DNA of 64,000 nucleotides from assembly GCF_051013375.1 (NCBI RefSeq), contig NZ_CP142125.1; one strand, given 5' to 3'. The notes beneath the pieces are model-generated. The model was not told the DNA's origin. It was given only the letters and a program-made list of their open reading frames with translations, and did no database searches. Both the position numbers and the translations under genes were made by a program. Shown here piece after piece: positions 24,926 through 34,392 of the stretch (its first letter is position 1; the number at the start of each line of letters is the position of its first letter). Source of the DNA: Kordia algicida. GTDB lineage: Bacteria; Bacteroidota; Bacteroidia; Flavobacteriales; Flavobacteriaceae.

Positions 24926-27281
24926 ATGGCAAAAAAGCAAGTCAAAAAGAAACAAGAAACACCTGCATCTTTTAAAACGTTTATCAAATGGTTTTGGAGA
25001 GTATTCGTAGGCGGAATAGCAAGTGTAATCCTTTTATTCTTACTAGCTTCATGGGGAGCTTTGGGAAAAATGCCTTCTTTTGAATTTTTAGAAAATCCGC
25101 AAACAAACTTAGCAAGTCAAGTAATTTCTGCCGATGGAAAAACACTCGGAAAATATTACTTAAAAGACAACAGAACTCCTGTTGATTATAAAGATTTACC
25201 AAAAGATTTAGTAAACGCACTTATCGCTACAGAAGATGCACGTTTTCACGACCACTCAGGAATTGATGTGCGTGGAAACCGTTAGAGCATTTGCATTTTT
25301 AGGAAGCAAAGGTGGCGCAAGTACGATATCGCAACAATTAGCACGACAACTATTTGTCGGTGAAGGTTCTAAAAATCTTCCTGAACGTCTCATTCAAAAA
25401 ATAAAAGAATGGGTTATTGCGACACGTTTAGAACGCCAATACACCAAAGAAGAAATCATTGCGATGTACTTCAATATCTATGACTTTGGAAACAATGCAG
25501 ATGGAATTCGCTCTGCAGCAAGAATTTACTTTGGAAAAGAACCACAAGAATTGCAAATTGAAGAATCGGCAATGCTAGTAGGAATGTTTAAAAACTCCTC
25601 TTTATTCAATCCGAGAAGAAGACCAGAACGTGTAAAAACCAGAAGAAATGTCGTATTAGCACAAATGTATAAATACGATTACATTACGAAAGAAGTAAAA
25701 GACTCGTTACAAAAACTACCCTTAACTATTGATTACAATCCAGAATCACACAATGAAGGTATAGGAACCTATTTTAGAGAACACTTAAAAGGTTTCTTAA
25801 AAAAATGGACTGCAGAAAATCCAAAAGAAAATGGCGAAAAATATGATATTTATCTTGATGGATTAAAAATTTACACCACTATTGATTCACGCATGCAAGA
25901 ATATGCCGAAGAAGCAATGGAGGAACACATGAAAAAATTACAAGCAGAATTTTATCATCAAAACACAAAAAAAAGGAATAAAAATGCACCTTTTGCCAAA
26001 GATGTAGAACAAAGCACCATTGATTTTGTGATGAACAAAGCAATTGAAAATTCTGAGCGTTGGAAAATCATGAAAAAAGAAGGAAAAACTGAAAAAGAAA
26101 TCCTTGCTTCTTTTGACAAAAAAACGCCGATGACCGTATTTTCATGGAAAGGAAAAAACAATCGTATCGATACCATTATGACGCCGCGCGATTCTATTTT
26201 ATATTCAAAATTCTTTTTGCGTGCTAGTTTCATGTCACTAGAACCACAATCAGGGCAGGTAAAAGCTTGGGTTGGCGGTTTTAACTACAGAAACTTTAAA
26301 TATGATATGGTAAAACAAGGAAAACGTCAAATTGGTTCTACATTCAAACCATTTGTATATGCAACAGCGATCGATCAATTGCACTTATCACCTTGTGACT
26401 CCATGCCAAACGGACCATTTTGTATCGAAACAGGAAAGTATGGTTTGCAGGAACCTTGGTGTCCAAAAAATTCTGATGGAAAATACGAAGGTATGCGCAC
26501 GCTCAAAGGTGCACTAGCAAACTCCGTAAACACAGTTACTGCACGTTTAATGGACAAAGTTGGTCCTGCCAATGTTCGGTCGTTAGCACAACGTCTTGGT
26601 GTAGAATCTGAAATAGAAGAAGTGCCTTCTATTGCTTTGGGAACACCAGATATTTCATTGTACGAAATGCTAGGCGCTTACGGAACATTTGCAAACAAAG
26701 GTGTATATGTAAAACCCGTAATTGTCACACGTATTGAAGACAAAAACGGAACCATACTTTATGAATTTGTACCAGAAACAAAAGACGTATTAAGTGAAGA
26801 AGTAGCTTACACAGTGGTCAATCTTATGGAAGGTGTCACGCAAAGTGGTTCAGGAAGAAGACTTCGCCACAAAGGAGCTAATAAATGGAATAAAATGTAT
26901 GACGAAATCATTACAGGATATCCATACGAATTCAAAAATCCTATTGCAGGAAAAACAGGAACTACACAAAACAACAGTGATGGTTGGTTTATCGGAATGG
27001 TGCCAAATTTAATCTCTGGCGCTTGGGTTGGAGGTGAAGATCGTCAAATACGTTTTGCCAGAACCAAATATGGGCAAGGAGCTTCTATGGCATTGCCAAT
27101 TTGGGCATTATTTATGAAAAAATGTTATGCTGATAAATCACTATCGGTCTCAGATGGTCGATTTGAAAAGCCAGAAGAAGAAATGACCATTAACATCGAT
27201 TGCTCTAAAACAACTTCCACGACAGAGGAAAATAATGGCAAAGATCCTGATGAAGACAAGTTAGAAGGAATTGACTTTTAA
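24926..27281 (+). pseudogene. mrcA: Penicillin-binding protein 1A (mrcA/ponA-like), frameshifted
   Basis: The gene is split into two frames: 24926-25285 and 25236-27281. Removing one base from GGAAACC (AAA at 25276-25278) gives ...HSGIDVRG-TVRAFAFLGSKGGASTISQQ..., restoring one protein of about 785 residues. It has a transmembrane helix (about 24-45), the glycosyltransferase motifs TEDARFHDHSGID (catalytic Glu) and GGASTISQQLARQ, and the transpeptidase motifs SxxK (QIGSTFKPF), SxN (ANSVNT) and KTG (AGKTGTTQ). The break lies between the first two glycosyltransferase motifs. As written neither piece would be a working enzyme. This is probably an error in the sequence or a recent mutation; loss of the main class A PBP would matter. 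Confidence 0.85.
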
Positions 27282-27355
27282 TTCACTTTAAATTATTCGG
27301 AAAAAAAGGGAACATCTTTTGAAAATTTCGTAATTTTCAGTCAAAATACTGATTG

Positions 27356-28054
27356 ATGATTAATAAAAAGATAGATACGGTACAACAAGCAGTTGAAGGA
27401 GTCAAAGACAACATGACTTTAATGCTTGGAGGCTTTGGTTTATGCGGAATTCCTGAAAATGCCATTGCCGAATTGGTGAAACTTGGCGTAAAAAATCTCA
27501 CGTGTATTTCTAACAATGCAGGTGTGGACGATTTTGGCTTAGGATTTCTTTTGCAAGGACGCCAAATAAAAAAAATGATTTCCTCTTATGTAGGAGAAAA
27601 TGATGAATTTGAACGTCAAATGCTTTCGGGCGAACTTGAAGTAGAACTTACGCCCCAAGGAACACTTGCAGAAAAATGCAGAGCCGCACAAGCAGGATTT
27701 CCCGCATTTTACACACCTGCAGGTTACGGAACTGAAGTAGCCGAAGGAAAAGAATCTAGAGAATTTAATGGAAAAATGTACATTCTTGAAAAAGCGTATG
27801 AAGCCGATTTTGCTTTTGTAAAAGCTTGGAAAGGAGACGAAGCTGGAAACTTGATCTTTAAGGGAACCGCTCGAAATTTCAATCCGTGTATGTGCGGTGC
27901 CGCAACCATTACAGTAGCTGAGGTTGAAGAATTGGTGCCTGCTGGCGAATTAGATCCAAATCAAATACACATTCCAGGAATCTTTGTACAGCGTATTTTT
28001 CAAGGAGAACAATATGAAAAACGAATAGAACAGCGTACGGTGCGAACACGTTAA
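27356..28054 (+). CDS. scoA: Succinyl-CoA:3-ketoacid CoA transferase subunit A
   Basis: A 232-residue CoA transferase alpha subunit; start ATG 27356 (TTG 27353 is the alternative). Motifs: LMLGGFGLCGIPENAIAELV (the CoA-binding GGFG region), NNAGVDDFGLG, MISSYVGENDEFERQMLSGELEVELTPQGTLAEKCRA and NPCMCGAATITVAEVEELV. With ScoB it moves CoA between succinyl-CoA and acetoacetate, used in ketone-body or amino-acid breakdown. The partner subunit is at 28571, with an unrelated gene in between. Confidence 0.92.
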   Translation: MINKKIDTVQQAVEGVKDNMTLMLGGFGLCGIPENAIAELVKLGVKNLTCISNNAGVDDFGLGFLLQGRQIKKMISSYVGENDEFERQMLSGELEVELTPQGTLAEKCRAAQAGFPAFYTPAGYGTEVAEGKESREFNGKMYILEKAYEADFAFVKAWKGDEAGNLIFKGTARNFNPCMCGAATITVAEVEELVPAGELDPNQIHIPGIFVQRIFQGEQYEKRIEQRTVRTR

Positions 28055-28108
28055 TTTGAAAATTTGATGATGGATTAATTTGAAAATAAAGTTGAAAAGA
28101 ACCGCTCA

Positions 28109-28462
28109 GTGAGAAACGACAAAGACAACATTATTATAAAACGAACTTTTGACTTTTCCATTCAAATTATCAAATTTTCAGAAAAATTAAGGAATTTGCA
28201 CAAGTACGAAATGGCTTCGCAAATTTTTAGAAGTGGAACATCTATTGGAGCTAATATTAGAGAAGCACAGAATGCAGAAAGTAAGGCAGATTTTATTCAT
28301 AAATTCAAAATTTCAGCCAAAGAAGCAGACGAGCTAGAGTATTGGCTGTTGCTTTGTAAAGAGTCAGAATTTTATCCAAATCCATCACAACAATTACATG
28401 CTGATCTACTAACAATAATAAAAATAATAAGTAAAATTATAGCAACATCTAAAAAGAGATGA
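28109..28462 (+). CDS. Four-helix bundle protein (23S rRNA intervening-sequence family)
   Basis: A 117-residue protein, start GTG 28109. It matches the four-helix bundle family: MRNDKDNIIIKRTFDFSIQIIKFSEKLRN, YEMASQIFRSGTSIGANIREAQNAESKADFIHKFKISAKEADELEYWLLLCKESEF. This fold is found in proteins encoded in 23S rRNA intervening sequences, in Avd of diversity-generating retroelements and in many stand-alone Bacteroidetes genes of unknown role. It lies in the 516-base gap between scoA and scoB on the same strand. It has its own start, no ribosome-binding fit with scoB, and looks like an insertion into the operon. Function unknown. Confidence 0.85.
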   Translation: MRNDKDNIIIKRTFDFSIQIIKFSEKLRNLHKYEMASQIFRSGTSIGANIREAQNAESKADFIHKFKISAKEADELEYWLLLCKESEFYPNPSQQLHADLLTIIKIISKIIATSKKR

Positions 28463-28570
28463 GTTAATTTAATAAGATTTACAAAAGCTTCTAGTGAAAA
28501 GAAATTATAAAACGAAAAAGGAGCGCATCATCAAATTTTCAAATGAACACATTTTCAAATCACATATAAA

Positions 28571-29227
28571 ATGTTAGACAAAAACGGAATCGCAAAAAGA
28601 ATTGCAAAAGAAGTAAAAGACGGTTACTACGTAAACTTAGGTATTGGAATACCAACGTTGGTTGCCAACTTTGTAAGAGACGATATAGAAGTAGAATTTC
28701 AAAGTGAAAATGGCGTGCTCGGTATGGGACCTTTTCCCTTTGAAGGTGAAGAAGATGCAGACATTATAAATGCAGGAAAACAAACCATTACGACTTTGCC
28801 AGGCGCAAGTTTCTTTGATTCAGCAACGAGTTTCTCAATGATTCGTGGAAAGCATGTCGATTTAACTATTTTAGGAGCGATGGAAGTTGCTGAAAATGGC
28901 GATATTGCCAATTGGAAAATTCCAGGGAAAATGGTCAAAGGAATGGGCGGCGCTATGGATTTGGTCGCTTCCGCAGAAAATATAATCGTAGCAATGATGC
29001 ATACCAACAAACGAGGTGCATCCAAACTACTAAAAAAATGTTCACTGCCGCTTACAGGCGTTGGTTGTGTCAAAAAAATAGTAACCAATCTTGCAGTGCT
29101 TGAAATTACTTCGGAAGGTTTCAAACTATTAGAAAGAGCTCCAGGCGTTACGGTTGATGACATCAAAAATGCAACGGAAGGAACACTAATTGTCGAAGGA
29201 GAAATCCCAGAAATGCAGCTTTCATAA
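28571..29227 (+). CDS. scoB: Succinyl-CoA:3-ketoacid CoA transferase subunit B
   Basis: A 218-residue CoA transferase beta subunit. The catalytic Glu46 lies in FQSENGVLGMGP, followed by DADIINAGKQTITTLPGASFFDSATSFSMIRGKHVDLTILGAMEV, the family's conserved core, and CSLPLTGVGCVKKIVTNLAVLEI. It forms the active enzyme with ScoA. Both genes are on the plus strand, probably one operon with the four-helix gene between. Ends before a strong terminator. Confidence 0.93.
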   Translation: MLDKNGIAKRIAKEVKDGYYVNLGIGIPTLVANFVRDDIEVEFQSENGVLGMGPFPFEGEEDADIINAGKQTITTLPGASFFDSATSFSMIRGKHVDLTILGAMEVAENGDIANWKIPGKMVKGMGGAMDLVASAENIIVAMMHTNKRGASKLLKKCSLPLTGVGCVKKIVTNLAVLEITSEGFKLLERAPGVTVDDIKNATEGTLIVEGEIPEMQLS

Positions 29228-29256
29228 CATTCAGAAAAATCTTCAAAAATCTTACA

Positions 29257-29293
29257 AAAGCGTCGTATTATTAACAATACGACGCTTTTTTTA
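29257..29293 (+). terminator. Terminator after scoB
   Basis: Arms GCGTCGTATT and AATACGACGC around ATTAAC, then seven Ts. Perfect 10-base stem. Confidence 0.9.
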
Positions 29294-29450
29294 GTTCCAT
29301 CTCCCAAAAAAACTAAAATACGTATAAAAAGATCAATTTTCATGCTTAAACAACAGGTTTTCAGACGATTGTACAACTGCGAATAATTTATGTTTATCGA
29401 AACTTTTCGTGTGTTTCGTCGAAAAAAAATGTATTTAATCGGATTATTCA

Positions 29451-29477
29451 CAAAAAATTAACATATTTGATACGTTT
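29451..29477 (+). promoter_or_regulatory. Upstream element shared with the subtilisin gene
   Basis: C-AAAAAATTAACA-TA-TTTGAT-A-CGTTT; the DNA at 44031-44057, upstream of the other secreted protease, differs at only four of 27 bases. Two GTCGAAAAAAA copies flank it (29417-29428 and 29486-29496). Likely a shared promoter or regulator site. Confidence 0.45.
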
Positions 29478-29522
29478 TTGACAATCGTCGAAAAAAATAA
29501 AGACCAACTTAAAAACTTTTTT

Positions 29523-31748
29523 ATGAAAAAAAACTTTACACTTTTATTGTTGAGTTTTTTATTTGTCGGAATGTCGTTCGCTCAGGAGCGTGACTGTTCT
29601 ACAATGGAAAACCTAGAGTACAGAAAACAACTTGATCCGCAATTGGAAGCTCGTATGCAACAAATCGAGGACTTCACAAGACAGCGAATTCAAGAATTGG
29701 GACCACAAGAAAGCATTACAGGAAATATTATTACAATTCCTGTTGTAGTGCACGTAATCTACAATAATTCACAAGAAAATATTAGCGATGCACAAATTCA
29801 ATCACAATTAGATGTATTGAATGAAGATTTTAGAAGAACCAATGCTGATGCAGACAACAGATGGTCACAAGCTGTTGATACGGAAATTCAGTTTTGTCTG
29901 GCAACAGTTGATCCTAACGGAAATGCAACTACAGGAATTACAAGAAAATCTTCTACTAGAACTGCATGGGGAACTAATGATGCTATGAAAAGTACTGCTC
30001 AAGGTGGAGTTAGTCCTTGGAATACGTCAGAATACCTGAACATGTGGGTATGTAATATTGGAGGCGGAATCTTAGGATACGCACAATTTCCTGGCGGAAG
30101 TGCTGCAACCGATGGCGTTGTAATGAGTCCACAGTATTTTGGAAGCAGTGCTAAAGGATCAGGATTTTACCTTTCTGCACCTTTCGATTTAGGAAGAACG
30201 ACAACACACGAAGTAGGTCACTATTTAAATTTACGTCACATTTGGGGAGACGGCGGATGTGGAGTTGACGATTTTGTATCTGATACACCAACTTCTGACG
30301 GACCAAACTACGGATGTGATACTACACATGTTTCATGTGCAAGCACAGATATGGTACAAAACTATATGGATTACTCAGATGATTCATGTATGAACTTATA
30401 CACAGCAGGACAAAAAGCACGTATGCGTGCTGTATTAGATGTTGGAGGCGTTAGAAGAAGTTTAGCGTTGTCTGATAAATGTGGAGGAACACCACCACCA
30501 GCACCAACATGTAATGACGGCATTCAAAATGGAGACGAAACAGGAGTTGACTGTGGAGGTTCTTGTGCGCCATGTCAATCAGGTTGTTCAGATAATGAAG
30601 TAACTTTAACAATTACATTTGACAACTATCCAGAAGAAACTTCTTGGGCTATCGTAACAGATGGAGGAACAACAGTTGCATCTGAGAGTTATTCAGCATC
30701 AAATCCTGATGGTTCTACAGTAACAGAAACATTATGTTTACCAAACGACTGTTACACATTTACCATCAACGATGCTTACGGTGACGGAATTTGCTGTACT
30801 TACGGAAGCGGGTCATACACATTAACAGGTCCAGACGGACAAATTGTATCTGGAGGAAGCTTTACATCTTCTGAAGCTACAGACTTCTGTTTAGGAAGTA
30901 CACCGCCACCAGCGCCAACTTGTGATGATGGAATTCAAAATGGAGACGAAACAGGAATTGACTGTGGAGGTTCATCATGTGCACCATGTCAAACGGGAGG
31001 AACTACAGTATTACACGAAGGATTCTTTGAAACAGGACTAGACGGATGGACTGATGGAGGAAGCGATTGCTACCGTTACAGAGGCTCTCGTTCTTACGAA
31101 GGAGACTACTCTATCAGATTAAGAGATAACTCTGGTACAGCTTCGGCAATGACATCAGAAACATTTGACTTACGAGGATTCGATCAGGTAGAATTTACCT
31201 TCTATTTCTATCCAAATTCAATGGAAAATGGAGAAGATTTCTGGGTACGTTATTACAACGGATCATCTTGGAGCACTGTAGCAACGTATGCTAGCGGAAG
31301 TAGCTTTACAAACGGAAGCTTCTATACAGCAACGGTAACTTTAGATAGTTCTAATGTAAACTTCGCATCAAACTCAAGATTTAGAGTACAGTGTGATGCA
31401 AGTGCAAACGCAGATCAAGTATATATTGACCAAGTAACAATTACGGGTATCAATGGAGGCGGAGCAAGAGCAGCTGATGGAATTCAGGCATTGCGTTCTG
31501 GACCACAAGGTTCTATTGCAGGAGACTTCTTAATGACGCCAACAGTAACTCGTGGAGATATTACGATCAACTTAGCAAGCTACAATGTAAACTCTGCATA
31601 CAGAATTCTTAACTTAATGGGACAAACTGTAAAAACAGGAAACCTTAAAGACGGAAGACTAAACGTAAGTGAATTGAAATCTGGAGTTTACTTACTTGAA
31701 GTAACAGATGAAGAAGAAAAAATTATTCAGAAGTTCGTAAAGCAATAA
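29523..31748 (+). CDS. Secreted M43-type metalloprotease with T9SS sorting domain
   Basis: A 741-residue secreted protease; ATG 29523 opens the signal peptide (MKKNFTLLLLSFLFVGMSFAQ). The catalytic domain contains HEVGHYLNLRH at residues 229-239, the extended zincin motif HExxHxxxxxH of the M43/pappalysin family; Met-turn region VQNYMDYSDDSCMNLYT. Two CxDGIQNGDETGxDCGGSxCAPCQ repeats follow, then a beta domain with DAYGDGICCTYGSGSYTL, then a jelly-roll region. The C-terminal about 75 residues are a type A T9SS sorting domain (MGQTVKTGNL..GVYLLEVTDEEEKIIQKFVKQ). It is exported through the T9SS and attached or released at the surface, where it degrades protein. Confidence 0.93.
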   Translation: MKKNFTLLLLSFLFVGMSFAQERDCSTMENLEYRKQLDPQLEARMQQIEDFTRQRIQELGPQESITGNIITIPVVVHVIYNNSQENISDAQIQSQLDVLNEDFRRTNADADNRWSQAVDTEIQFCLATVDPNGNATTGITRKSSTRTAWGTNDAMKSTAQGGVSPWNTSEYLNMWVCNIGGGILGYAQFPGGSAATDGVVMSPQYFGSSAKGSGFYLSAPFDLGRTTTHEVGHYLNLRHIWGDGGCGVDDFVSDTPTSDGPNYGCDTTHVSCASTDMVQNYMDYSDDSCMNLYTAGQKARMRAVLDVGGVRRSLALSDKCGGTPPPAPTCNDGIQNGDETGVDCGGSCAPCQSGCSDNEVTLTITFDNYPEETSWAIVTDGGTTVASESYSASNPDGSTVTETLCLPNDCYTFTINDAYGDGICCTYGSGSYTLTGPDGQIVSGGSFTSSEATDFCLGSTPPPAPTCDDGIQNGDETGIDCGGSSCAPCQTGGTTVLHEGFFETGLDGWTDGGSDCYRYRGSRSYEGDYSIRLRDNSGTASAMTSETFDLRGFDQVEFTFYFYPNSMENGEDFWVRYYNGSSWSTVATYASGSSFTNGSFYTATVTLDSSNVNFASNSRFRVQCDASANADQVYIDQVTITGINGGGARAADGIQALRSGPQGSIAGDFLMTPTVTRGDITINLASYNVNSAYRILNLMGQTVKTGNLKDGRLNVSELKSGVYLLEVTDEEEKIIQKFVKQ

Positions 31749-31778
31749 GCGATACTTCTCAATAACTTTATAAAATTG

Positions 31779-31815
31779 AAAACTCCCAAGTGTCAAAGCT
31801 TGGGAGTTTTTTTAT
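31779..31815 (+). terminator. Terminator after the M43 protease
   Basis: Arms AACTCCCAAG and CTTGGGAGTT around TGTCAAAG, then seven Ts. Confidence 0.9.
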
Positions 31816-31820
31816 TTCTT

Positions 31821-32321
31821 TTAATTTGAGATAAATTTCATAGCGCGTCCGTTAATCTTAGAAACACCATCTACTTTTTTGACACTGATAATGTCTTCTG
31901 CATAAAATAGATATTTTTCCTTTTGAATAATATCTAATTGTAGCACTACTTTCTTTTGTTCTCTTTGTAAATCTCTATAATTAAAATGCTTTATTTTTTC
32001 ATATGCTTTTTCGCTTAGGTAAACTCTCATAATACTATCTGTATCGACATATAAGAATATTTCTGCTGCTGTTGAAATTTTATGTTTTTCCATATCTGCC
32101 AAGAATCGAACCAATTCCATGCTATTCTTATATTTTTCAGGATTGGCAAGCGCAGCATCTATTCTTTTAACAACATCTTGATATTGTGCTTCTGTAGCAA
32201 CATGATAGTTGGTGAGTGAAACTGATTTAAAAGTAAGATCGCCAGTCACTTTATATTGAGTAGGTTTGATGGCGCAAGCAAAAAAGAATGCACTACAGAT
32301 AAATAAAAAGAGATATTTCAT
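31821..32321 (-). CDS. Lipoprotein of unknown function
   Basis: A 166-residue lipoprotein with lipobox FFFACAIK (Cys16). The mature part is basic and helical (EKYKNSMELVRFLADMEKHK, EKAYEKIKHFNYRDLQREQKK) with a C-terminal beta hairpin (VDGVSKINGRAMKFISN). I do not recognise the family. It is convergent with the M43 protease, whose terminator is between them. A hairpin lies upstream at 32356-32392, so it is probably transcribed apart from the AraC gene. Confidence 0.7.
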   Translation of the reverse strand: MKYLFLFICSAFFFACAIKPTQYKVTGDLTFKSVSLTNYHVATEAQYQDVVKRIDAALANPEKYKNSMELVRFLADMEKHKISTAAEIFLYVDTDSIMRVYLSEKAYEKIKHFNYRDLQREQKKVVLQLDIIQKEKYLFYAEDIISVKKVDGVSKINGRAMKFISN

Positions 32322-32354
32322 AATGTGATTTTAAAATTTAAAGTTATATAAAAA

Positions 32355-32394
32355 AAGACAAAGCGGCGTAGCCAGCTATAACCCTTACCGCTTT
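32355..32394 (-). terminator. Terminator of the AraC-type gene at 32497
   Basis: AAAGCGG and CCGCTTT arms enclose a short inner repeat (TAGCCAGCTATA); on the minus strand a run of Ts follows. Confidence 0.65.
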
Positions 32395-32496
32395 ATCAAT
32401 TTTAAAAACAGCAGATATTCAATACATTAGAACATCACTATTTTACCCAACCTCAAACTATATTTTAATTTTTTATCATGCATCGTCAACAACTTA

Positions 32497-33225
32497 TTAC
32501 AACTTTGACACAAATTCTGTAACGGTTTCACCTGTTCGTTTTCTAAAGGCTTTTGTAAAGGATTCACTTGTGCTAAAACCTGCTTCTTTTGCAATAGCAC
32601 TTACGGTATACTTTCTAAAATGCAGATTATTTTGAAGGGAATTTATACTGTGTTCAACACGTAAATCATTGATATAATTTCTAAATGATTTTGACTTATA
32701 GGTATTGATAACTTTCGATAAATATTTTGTGTTTGTCTGTATTTTTTTGGCGAATTCGTGTAGTGTAATTTTAGACGTTAAGAATCCTTTTTCTTGCTCA
32801 AAAACTCTTAGGTTTTCAAGAATTTCAGAAATGATAGTTTCATCAATATCAAGTTGATTGTTTGTTGTTTTTTCAGAATCCTTTTTCTCTTTGTTTTGAT
32901 ATTTTTCTAAAAGGGAAACAATTTTTTCGAGTCGTTTATCACCACGTTTATTAAAAAAGCACAGCACACCAAATAATAGTACTAAAAACAATGTAATACC
33001 TGCTAAGGTATAATATCTAATTTCAAATTCTTGTTGTTTTTGTGTTAAGGCAACAATGAGTTCTTGTTGTTTATTTTGTATTTGTAGACTATCTAATTTT
33101 TGGTATGAAACAGTAGTTAAATAAGCATGATTACTATCCTTCCGAACAGGCTCACTTGCTTGTGTATTACATACAAATAAGATGCTAAAGCCTAGAATTA
33201 GTATGAGATTTTGTATAAGTTTCAT
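32497..33225 (-). CDS. Membrane-anchored AraC-family regulator
   Basis: A 242-residue protein. Residues 1-24 form a signal peptide (LILILGFSILFVCNTQA), a transmembrane helix is at about 72-92 (YYTLAGITLFLVLLFGVLCFF), and residues about 135-242 are an AraC DNA-binding domain (ITLHEFAKKIQTNTKYLSKVINTYK and YTVSAIAKEAGFSTSESFTKAFRKRTG, the two HTH motifs). The signal peptide would put the first 50 mature residues outside, so it is a one-component trans-membrane regulator without the usual TPR sensor. Its DNA-binding part is clearly related to that of the TPR-AraC protein at 35777 (both YLSKxINxxK, FRKYTVxAIAxEAGFS). Neighbours are small membrane proteins on the same strand. Confidence 0.85.
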   Translation of the reverse strand: MKLIQNLILILGFSILFVCNTQASEPVRKDSNHAYLTTVSYQKLDSLQIQNKQQELIVALTQKQQEFEIRYYTLAGITLFLVLLFGVLCFFNKRGDKRLEKIVSLLEKYQNKEKKDSEKTTNNQLDIDETIISEILENLRVFEQEKGFLTSKITLHEFAKKIQTNTKYLSKVINTYKSKSFRNYINDLRVEHSINSLQNNLHFRKYTVSAIAKEAGFSTSESFTKAFRKRTGETVTEFVSKL

Positions 33226-33265
33226 GGTGAAATGTGTTGTGTTTTTTTAATATTTTTATTTTTAA

Positions 33266-33315
33266 AAAAGCCATGCCGATAGCTGGCTATGCTTATGTAA
33301 GCATGGCTTTTAGGG
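33266..33315 (-). terminator. Terminator after the small membrane protein genes
   Basis: AAAAGCCATGC...GCATGGCTTTT with an inner TTACATAA-type repeat; the minus strand has a T run. It ends the transcript that contains 33386 and perhaps 33592. Confidence 0.7.
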
Positions 33316-33385
33316 TAATCATAAAAAAAAGTGATTGTTATTTATGCTTGAAGTTTTGAATAAATTTCAAGCAAGATCAATCTGT

Positions 33386-33571
33386 TTAGTGATCGTTTTG
33401 TAACTTTTTTATGCGCTCGTTGTTTAAACGTGTTTGTGAGTTCATCAGTTTTATTAGTTTAATTGCTAATACAATTCCCAAAACAATTACAAATAAGATA
33501 AAAACTAATGTAAATATCTGAAAGATTCCAGCGAAAACTCCAAATGCGTCGATATTATTTGCTGACTCCAT
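33386..33571 (-). CDS. Small single-span membrane protein
   Basis: A 61-residue protein with one hydrophobic segment (FQIFTLVFILFVIVLGIVLAIKLI) and a basic C-terminal tail (NERIKKLQNDH). Unknown function. It lies 20 bases after the stop of the gene at 33592 on the same strand, so they are likely co-transcribed. Such small proteins can be immunity proteins or regulators, but there is no family evidence. Confidence 0.6.
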   Translation of the reverse strand: MESANNIDAFGVFAGIFQIFTLVFILFVIVLGIVLAIKLIKLMNSQTRLNNERIKKLQNDH

Positions 33572-33591
33572 GATTTGTTGGTTTTAGAGTA

Positions 33592-34077
33592 TTAATTTTT
33601 CTTCTTTTTGATAGAGTCATTTTTCTTAATCTTAATTGATCTACCAAGTAGTGAATCTGTTTGTTTGATATACTTTTCTAAATCTTCCATTGAATTAAAC
33701 TTAGGAGAATTAGTAGTTTTTGTCATGTTATTGAGTTCGAAGGAATCACCTTTGAAGCGTGTTTGTAATTTTAATAAAACACAAGTTTGTTTCGTACTAT
33801 ATTTTCCAGCTATATAAGGATCTAAATGTTTTCTAATTAAATTAGGAGAAAGAGAATCTTTAAGTGATAGAATAACTTGATTTTTAACAGAATCATTTTT
33901 TAAAATTTTTTCAAGTTGTTTGTCAGTTAGCTTCAATTTTGATTTTAGTAAATCAGTATTATTGGAGGCAACAGTTGATATTGTTTTCCCATTAATTACT
34001 TTTCTATTAGAACTGCAATTATAGCTTGAAATAAATACTAACAATGCAATTGTTATCATTAAAATTCTCTTTTTCAT
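33592..34077 (-). CDS. Lipoprotein-like exported protein of unknown function
   Basis: A 161-residue protein with a signal peptide (ILMITIALLVFISSYNCSS) and a Cys that could be lipidated at residue 21. The mature part is basic, with several Lys-rich helices and a C-terminal KKNDSIKKKKN tail. It contains no obvious motif. It is upstream of the 61-residue membrane protein gene and downstream of the small 41-residue gene on the same strand. Confidence 0.6.
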   Translation of the reverse strand: MKKRILMITIALLVFISSYNCSSNRKVINGKTISTVASNNTDLLKSKLKLTDKQLEKILKNDSVKNQVILSLKDSLSPNLIRKHLDPYIAGKYSTKQTCVLLKLQTRFKGDSFELNNMTKTTNSPKFNSMEDLEKYIKQTDSLLGRSIKIKKNDSIKKKKN

Positions 34078-34255
34078 TTGACACTTATTTAATTATATCT
34101 GAATTACCGTCAGCACCATCATATTTATTAATTTCCATAGTTATAATGCATCTTATGTCAATAGCAATAACTATATTCGGTTGAAATTCCTAATGCCTAC
34201 AGCAGGCTTTGCTCATATAAGCTTGATTTTCAAGAAACTTATAGAGAAATACTTT

Positions 34256-34381
34256 TTAATGATCTTTTTTCTTCTTTTCTTCTTTTCTTTCTTTAATTTT
34301 TCTCCTCAGGAAACTACCTACTGTATATCTAAATACAATTAACGCTAAAATTCCGATTAGTAAACCTTTATAATTTTCCAT
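34256..34381 (-). CDS. Very small membrane protein (41 residues)
   Basis: Start chosen at ATG 34381 (MENYKGLLIGILALIVFRYTVGSF); the frame is open further upstream but that part overlaps the end of the lipoprotein gene at 34393. One transmembrane helix and a very basic tail (RRKIKERKEEKKKKDH). It begins 12 bases after the lipoprotein stop and would be in one operon with it. Unknown function; the cationic tail is notable. Confidence 0.5.
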   Translation of the reverse strand: MENYKGLLIGILALIVFRYTVGSFLRRKIKERKEEKKKKDH

Positions 34382-34392
34382 TAAATTTATTT

